Both the position numbers and the translations under genes were made by a program. From assembly GCA_020846515.1 (NCBI GenBank), contig JADLDX010000346.1, forward strand, positions 1 to 9,171: DNA of 9,171 nucleotides. Reading direction: 5' to 3'. Under the pieces are notes generated by a model. That model saw only the letters and a program-made list of their open reading frames with translations, had not been told where the DNA came from and did no database searches. How positions within the stretch are numbered: the stretch's first letter is position 1; each line of letters opens with the position of its first letter. Source of the stretch: Pirellulaceae bacterium. GTDB taxonomy: Bacteria > Planctomycetota > Planctomycetia > Pirellulales > Pirellulaceae. Positions 6,165-9,171 of the stretch are shown piece after piece.

Positions 6165-7304
6165 ATGACATCGAACGCGCCTGGTTATGTTGATATGCGG
6201 CGTAATAATTTTGACCTGCTACGGCTTTTCGCTGCGAGTCAGGTTGCTTACCTCCATGTCGCAAATAACCTGCAAGTGGAGTTGACTGGTGTTCTGCTCG
6301 GACTGCGGAATACGCTTGAGTATTTTCCTGGAGTGCCAATATTTTTTGTGATCAGCGGGTTTCTCATTTCAGCATCACTGGACCGCAACCCTGATCTGCG
6401 CAGTTACGCGATCAATAGGTTTCTCAGAATTTACCCTGGCTTGTGGGCATCTACGCTCGTGACTTTGCTGGCAATTGTTTTTTTTGGCGACAGAATATGG
6501 CGAGCGATCGAATTAAGTGGTGACAGCGCAACCTATATCGTCTCGAAATGGCTCGCTGCACAAGTGACCTTCGCTCAGTATTACAACCCATTCCTTTTGA
6601 AGGCGAATTACGGCGTTGGCCATTTGAATGGAAGTCTTTGGACCATTCCAGTTGAACTGCAGTTTTACGTCACATTGCCAATGGTGGTGCTTTTGCGCGG
6701 GGGGGGGGCAGCAAGAATTCAGAATGGACGTCTGATCGTGGCGACTGGCCTGTTGTTTGCCATATCCTGGCTTTGGCAGTCGCACGTACTTGGCCTGTTG
6801 GTGTTCAGCGAGAACTTGGCGCTGTTGGTCAAGGTGAGTCTGTTGCCGTATCTCTACATGTTCATGCTGGGGATCATCCTCCAGTGCAATTTTGATTTTG
6901 TAAAGGACATCCTGACCGGAAGAGGCTTGCTATGGCTGACGTTCTATATCGCAGTTTCATGGGTGCTGCTTCACGCCTTTAATGTGCCGGTCGGAACCAA
7001 TACGCCCAACATCCTTTCAATGACGATTCTGGCGATAGCGGTGGTGTCTATTGCGTTCACCAGAGGGAATCTCTCTGAGCAAATACTCAGGGGCAACGAC
7101 ATCTCTTATGGAACTTATGTCTACCACATGATCGTTGCAAATTTTGCGTTCGAACTGGGCTACCGAGGCACCACTACTGTGCTCGCGGTGGTGCTATTGA
7201 TCACATATATTCTTTCGATCGCCTCGTGGGTGGTGATCGAAGAGCCAGCCCTGCGGCTAAAGCGCACTTCATTGCTTTCAAGACGTCTTCAGCCGCTGGC
7301 ATAG
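6165..7304 (+). CDS. Acyltransferase family 3 (OafA-like) membrane protein
   Basis: A 379-residue integral membrane protein with about ten hydrophobic segments. R20 and H31 form the R-x10-H motif of the acyltransferase-3 family, and WTIPVELQFY at 159-168 matches its WSLSVEEQFY-like signature, with E164. The family O-acylates glycans at the membrane, usually with acetyl groups; here a polymer or repeat-unit sugar is the likely acceptor. ATG 6165 has GGAAG three bases upstream, which is short spacing; ATG 6195 (residue 11) is an alternative without a visible site. It follows the flippase by 19 bp. Its base composition is about 47% GC in three sampled lines, below its neighbours, suggesting separate acquisition. 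It contains a run of ten G (codons 179-181 and the first base of 182) and eight T, so its frame is slippage-prone. Confidence 0.9.
   Translation: MTSNAPGYVDMRRNNFDLLRLFAASQVAYLHVANNLQVELTGVLLGLRNTLEYFPGVPIFFVISGFLISASLDRNPDLRSYAINRFLRIYPGLWASTLVTLLAIVFFGDRIWRAIELSGDSATYIVSKWLAAQVTFAQYYNPFLLKANYGVGHLNGSLWTIPVELQFYVTLPMVVLLRGGGAARIQNGRLIVATGLLFAISWLWQSHVLGLLVFSENLALLVKVSLLPYLYMFMLGIILQCNFDFVKDILTGRGLLWLTFYIAVSWVLLHAFNVPVGTNTPNILSMTILAIAVVSIAFTRGNLSEQILRGNDISYGTYVYHMIVANFAFELGYRGTTTVLAVVLLITYILSIASWVVIEEPALRLKRTSLLSRRLQPLA
6478..6485 (+). repeat. T8 homopolymer in the acyltransferase gene
   Basis: Eight consecutive T encode part of AIVFFGD in the acyltransferase. Runs of this length slip more often than average during replication or transcription, but it could also simply reflect phenylalanine codons in a membrane helix. 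Confidence 0.6.
6699..6708 (+). repeat. G10 homopolymer in the acyltransferase gene (candidate phase-variation tract)
   Basis: Ten consecutive G encode Gly-Gly-Gly plus the first base of the next Ala codon (residues 179-182), just after the WTIPVELQFY signature, in a positively charged loop that is probably cytoplasmic. With ten G the gene is open to its natural stop. With nine G the reading frame would hit TGA at 6733-6735; with eleven G it would end at TGA 6893-6895. Either loss would remove about half of the membrane segments. Poly-G tracts of this kind switch surface-glycan genes on and off in other bacteria. Confidence 0.75.
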
Positions 7305-7326
7305 GATCTTTAGGTACGCGGTCTGG

Positions 7327-8058
7327 TCAGCCCCGTCGATGTCCCGAGAAAATGATCCAGCCGGCGAGGTTCTCGAAGGTTTTGTAACCGAGCAACGCCG
7401 CAAACTGCTTTGGATTGTCGCGACTCCATCGCAACGCACGCAGGTAAGCGCGCCATCCGCGCCCCCGTACCAACGCCCGCGGAACGCGTTGGACATGATC
7501 CAGCTCTAAAAGACCTTGATAACGCTTTCGCACCTCGTCCTCGTGGCGGAAGAAACGGACATGGTCCGGTTGGTCAAAATTTGGCACGCTGCAAACGCAG
7601 GCGCAGCCTGGTTTCCATCCCTCGACTACTTGTAGGTCGCTTTCAATGTGCTCTAAAACTTCGAGGCATACGATCGTGTCGTATGGCCGTTGCATCGGTG
7701 CGTTGTCGTCGGCGCGGGCGACAGAAAATTGTTCTGGTCTACCAGTGCGCGCACCTGCTTTCCTGACAGCGACTTCGCTGAAATCGAAGCCGTGATAGAT
7801 CAATTTGGACTTGTCGAACAACAAATGGGCGAATGATCCGCTGCCACAACCGACCTCCAGGATTTGCTGGCTCTGACCGCCTATGCGCACAACCTCTTCG
7901 AAAACCGCCTTGTAAAGCGGGTAGTAGTGTGAGTTCCAATAGGGACGGTCGTACGCGCCGTAACCCGGATTTCCATCGCCCTCACCGGAGTAAAGCAGGT
8001 CGTAGTCTTTCGCCGAGGTTTCCTCACGCAACACATCAGGCCGATTTTGGTTACTCAT
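7327..8058 (-). CDS. SAM-dependent class I methyltransferase
   Basis: A 243-residue cytoplasmic enzyme by the chosen start. ILEVGCGSGSF (66-76) is the SAM-binding motif I, FDFSE (91-95) carries the acidic residue after strand 2, and CLEVLEHI (131-138) is the usual motif of UbiG-like methyltransferases, followed by SVPNFD (157-162). The substrate is probably a sugar or small metabolite of the glycan pathway, but nothing in the sequence fixes it. I chose ATG 8058, which overlaps the end of the SDR gene by 8 bp (ATGAGTAA), as expected for coupled translation. An in-frame ATG at 8100 would add 14 residues lying deeper inside the upstream gene. No Shine-Dalgarno is evident. It ends 22 bp from the convergent acyltransferase stop. 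Confidence 0.85.
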   Translation of the reverse strand: MSNQNRPDVLREETSAKDYDLLYSGEGDGNPGYGAYDRPYWNSHYYPLYKAVFEEVVRIGGQSQQILEVGCGSGSFAHLLFDKSKLIYHGFDFSEVAVRKAGARTGRPEQFSVARADDNAPMQRPYDTIVCLEVLEHIESDLQVVEGWKPGCACVCSVPNFDQPDHVRFFRHEDEVRKRYQGLLELDHVQRVPRALVRGRGWRAYLRALRWSRDNPKQFAALLGYKTFENLAGWIIFSGHRRG

Positions 8059-9171
8059 ACAGATGCCGCGAAATCGTCCAAAAGGACGTGTCGATGCCAT
8101 GCATCTTTTGGTACCAGGCCCGAAAGTCCGACATGCTCTGCTTGAAGGTCGCCGGCGGCTTGAATCCCAACAACTTCTCGGCGCGTTCGTTTAGATGTCG
8201 CACTTCGCGCAACTGCTGTGCGCAAAGGCCCACGGTCAGTTTGGCGTAGGGGTCTGGTCGCGATACTGGAGTCGGGCCTTCGATGCCAAGTCGTAGCTTG
8301 GTTTCCATTCCACTTCCAAGCTTCGTCACGGCAGTCCTGGCAGCGTGGTCGAGTTTCGCGAGCAACGGGTCCTTGCGCAATGCGGCTCGCACATCGCTCG
8401 ACACGAGATGGCGAATACTGCCTCCGATAGACGAAGCCTTTCTTGGTCGGTTTCGCTCGATGAGTCGCAGCAATTTCTCTTTTGTGATGTGCCGAACATG
8501 GTCCGTTCCGCTCAATTCCAGCAACTCGGCGACCACTTCCCGCCAGCTCACTTGATCACCATCGGTGACGAACATGCGGCTGCCGTTCAGTGCTGCACCA
8601 TCTGCGTCCAGCGCCAATTCGATCGCATGGCAGAGGTTGCGCACATCGATGAGGTTGCATGGACCCGTGCCTTCATCTAGCAGCGCGAACGACTTGTGGC
8701 GCAGGCCGTTCACGATCCCCGCGATGTAGCCCGAGAATGGCCCTGAAATATTTGGCGGGCAAAGCACCACCGAGGGGAGACCCGCTGCCGCCGCAGCTTG
8801 CACCATCTTGTCTTGCTCCAGCTTCATCATCCCGTAGCTATCTTCGCCAGGCGGCGGATTGGTGGGCGCGTCTTCATGGTGACTGTCCAGATGCGGGGGG
8901 TCACCGTAGACCATTACGCTGCTCAGGTGAACGAGTCTGCCGACACCTTCGGCGCGGCAAGCTTTGAGAATGCTTTGCAAGCCATTGATCATGACACCGC
9001 GACTGCCGCGTGTGCAGTTGACGACATGTGTGGCGCCGTGCAATACCGCTCGCAATGCGGTCTGGTCCATCACGTCGACTTGCACCAACGGGTTGGTTCG
9101 GCGCGCGAGTCGCCACGCACTACCGGCACTGTGAATGACGGGTATGACCTCAAGCCCAGGATTCTTCAGCA
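8051..9171 (-). CDS. Extended SDR NAD-dependent epimerase/dehydratase, N-terminus beyond the window
   Basis: The frame is open to the window edge, giving 372 complete codons. An internal TTG at 9088 is not the start, because sensible sequence (EVIPVIHSAGSAWRLARR) precedes it. The glycine-rich NAD(P)-binding motif expected at the N-terminus must lie outside. ATHVVNC, then VHLSSVMVYG with the catalytic serine at about 8918-8923, and the YGMMK catalytic pair (Y at 8834-8836, K at 8822-8824) identify the family. CPPNISGPFSGYIAGIVNGL and NLIDVRNLCHAIELAL follow as in sugar-nucleotide epimerases and dehydratases. It may make or modify a sugar nucleotide; the exact reaction is open. The end (LGFKPPATFKQSM, FRAWYQK) is typical of the family. 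It precedes and overlaps the methyltransferase gene. Confidence 0.85.
   Translation of the reverse strand, partial: LKNPGLEVIPVIHSAGSAWRLARRTNPLVQVDVMDQTALRAVLHGATHVVNCTRGSRGVMINGLQSILKACRAEGVGRLVHLSSVMVYGDPPHLDSHHEDAPTNPPPGEDSYGMMKLEQDKMVQAAAAAGLPSVVLCPPNISGPFSGYIAGIVNGLRHKSFALLDEGTGPCNLIDVRNLCHAIELALDADGAALNGSRMFVTDGDQVSWREVVAELLELSGTDHVRHITKEKLLRLIERNRPRKASSIGGSIRHLVSSDVRAALRKDPLLAKLDHAARTAVTKLGSGMETKLRLGIEGPTPVSRPDPYAKLTVGLCAQQLREVRHLNERAEKLLGFKPPATFKQSMSDFRAWYQKMHGIDTSFWTISRHLYE

Noticed and set aside
7280..7289. Palindrome AAGACGTCTT near the end of the acyltransferase gene
   Set aside because: A single 10-bp palindrome within coding sequence and no T-run after it; not a terminator and likely chance.
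8059..8100. Longer methyltransferase start at ATG 8100
   Set aside because: It adds only 14 unremarkable residues deep inside the SDR gene. ATG 8058 gives the compact ATGAGTAA overlap.
8895..8900. Run of six G (C6 on the coding strand) in the SDR gene
   Set aside because: It is too short to suggest slippage and encodes Asp-Pro-Pro in an ordinary loop.
9086..9088. TTG as the start of the SDR gene
   Set aside because: The frame continues upstream to the window edge with sensible SDR-like sequence, so the gene is simply cut.

Overview
The window reads as part of a cell-surface or extracellular polysaccharide locus from a Gram-negative bacterium. Most genes are GC-rich (roughly 55-65% in the 60-base lines I counted), with a Tat-exported protein and a Wzx-type flippase. 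A betaproteobacterium of the Burkholderiales type is my best guess. That is an inference from overall style; no marker gene is present.

Layout. (1) Positions 1-3219, minus strand: a Tat-exported beta-helix protein (2020-3219) is followed by an asparagine-synthetase-like protein lacking the glutaminase nucleophile (312-1991). After a leader-like stretch of about 280 bp with several inverted repeats comes the start of another gene (1-32), preceded by a strong ribosome binding site and running off the left edge. (2) Positions 3223-7304, plus strand: a possible 57-codon small gene overlaps the GTG start of a GT4-type glycosyltransferase (3393-4697). A Wzx-like flippase (4703-6145) and an acyltransferase-3 membrane protein (6165-7304) follow with short gaps, so this looks like an operon. 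The acyltransferase gene is noticeably AT-richer and carries an uninterrupted run of ten G in its coding sequence. (3) Positions 7327-9171, minus strand: an extended SDR sugar-nucleotide epimerase/dehydratase-like gene (cut at the right edge) overlaps by 8 bp a SAM-dependent methyltransferase.

How the parts may work together. The glycosyltransferase adds a sugar to a lipid-linked glycan, the SDR protein may supply a modified sugar nucleotide, and the flippase moves the lipid-linked unit to the periplasm. The acyltransferase, methyltransferase and AsnB-like protein could decorate it by acylation, methylation and perhaps amidation. The beta-helix protein could act on the polymer outside the cytoplasm. 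No polymerase, priming transferase, chain-length regulator or exosortase is visible here, so the type of polymer (O-antigen, capsule or exopolysaccharide) cannot be decided.

The most notable points are the G10 tract (a candidate phase-variation switch), the nucleophile-less AsnB homologue, the structured leader at the left edge, and the small overlapping gene ahead of the glycosyltransferase. I saw no tRNA, rRNA, CRISPR array, insertion sequence or convincing intrinsic terminator.
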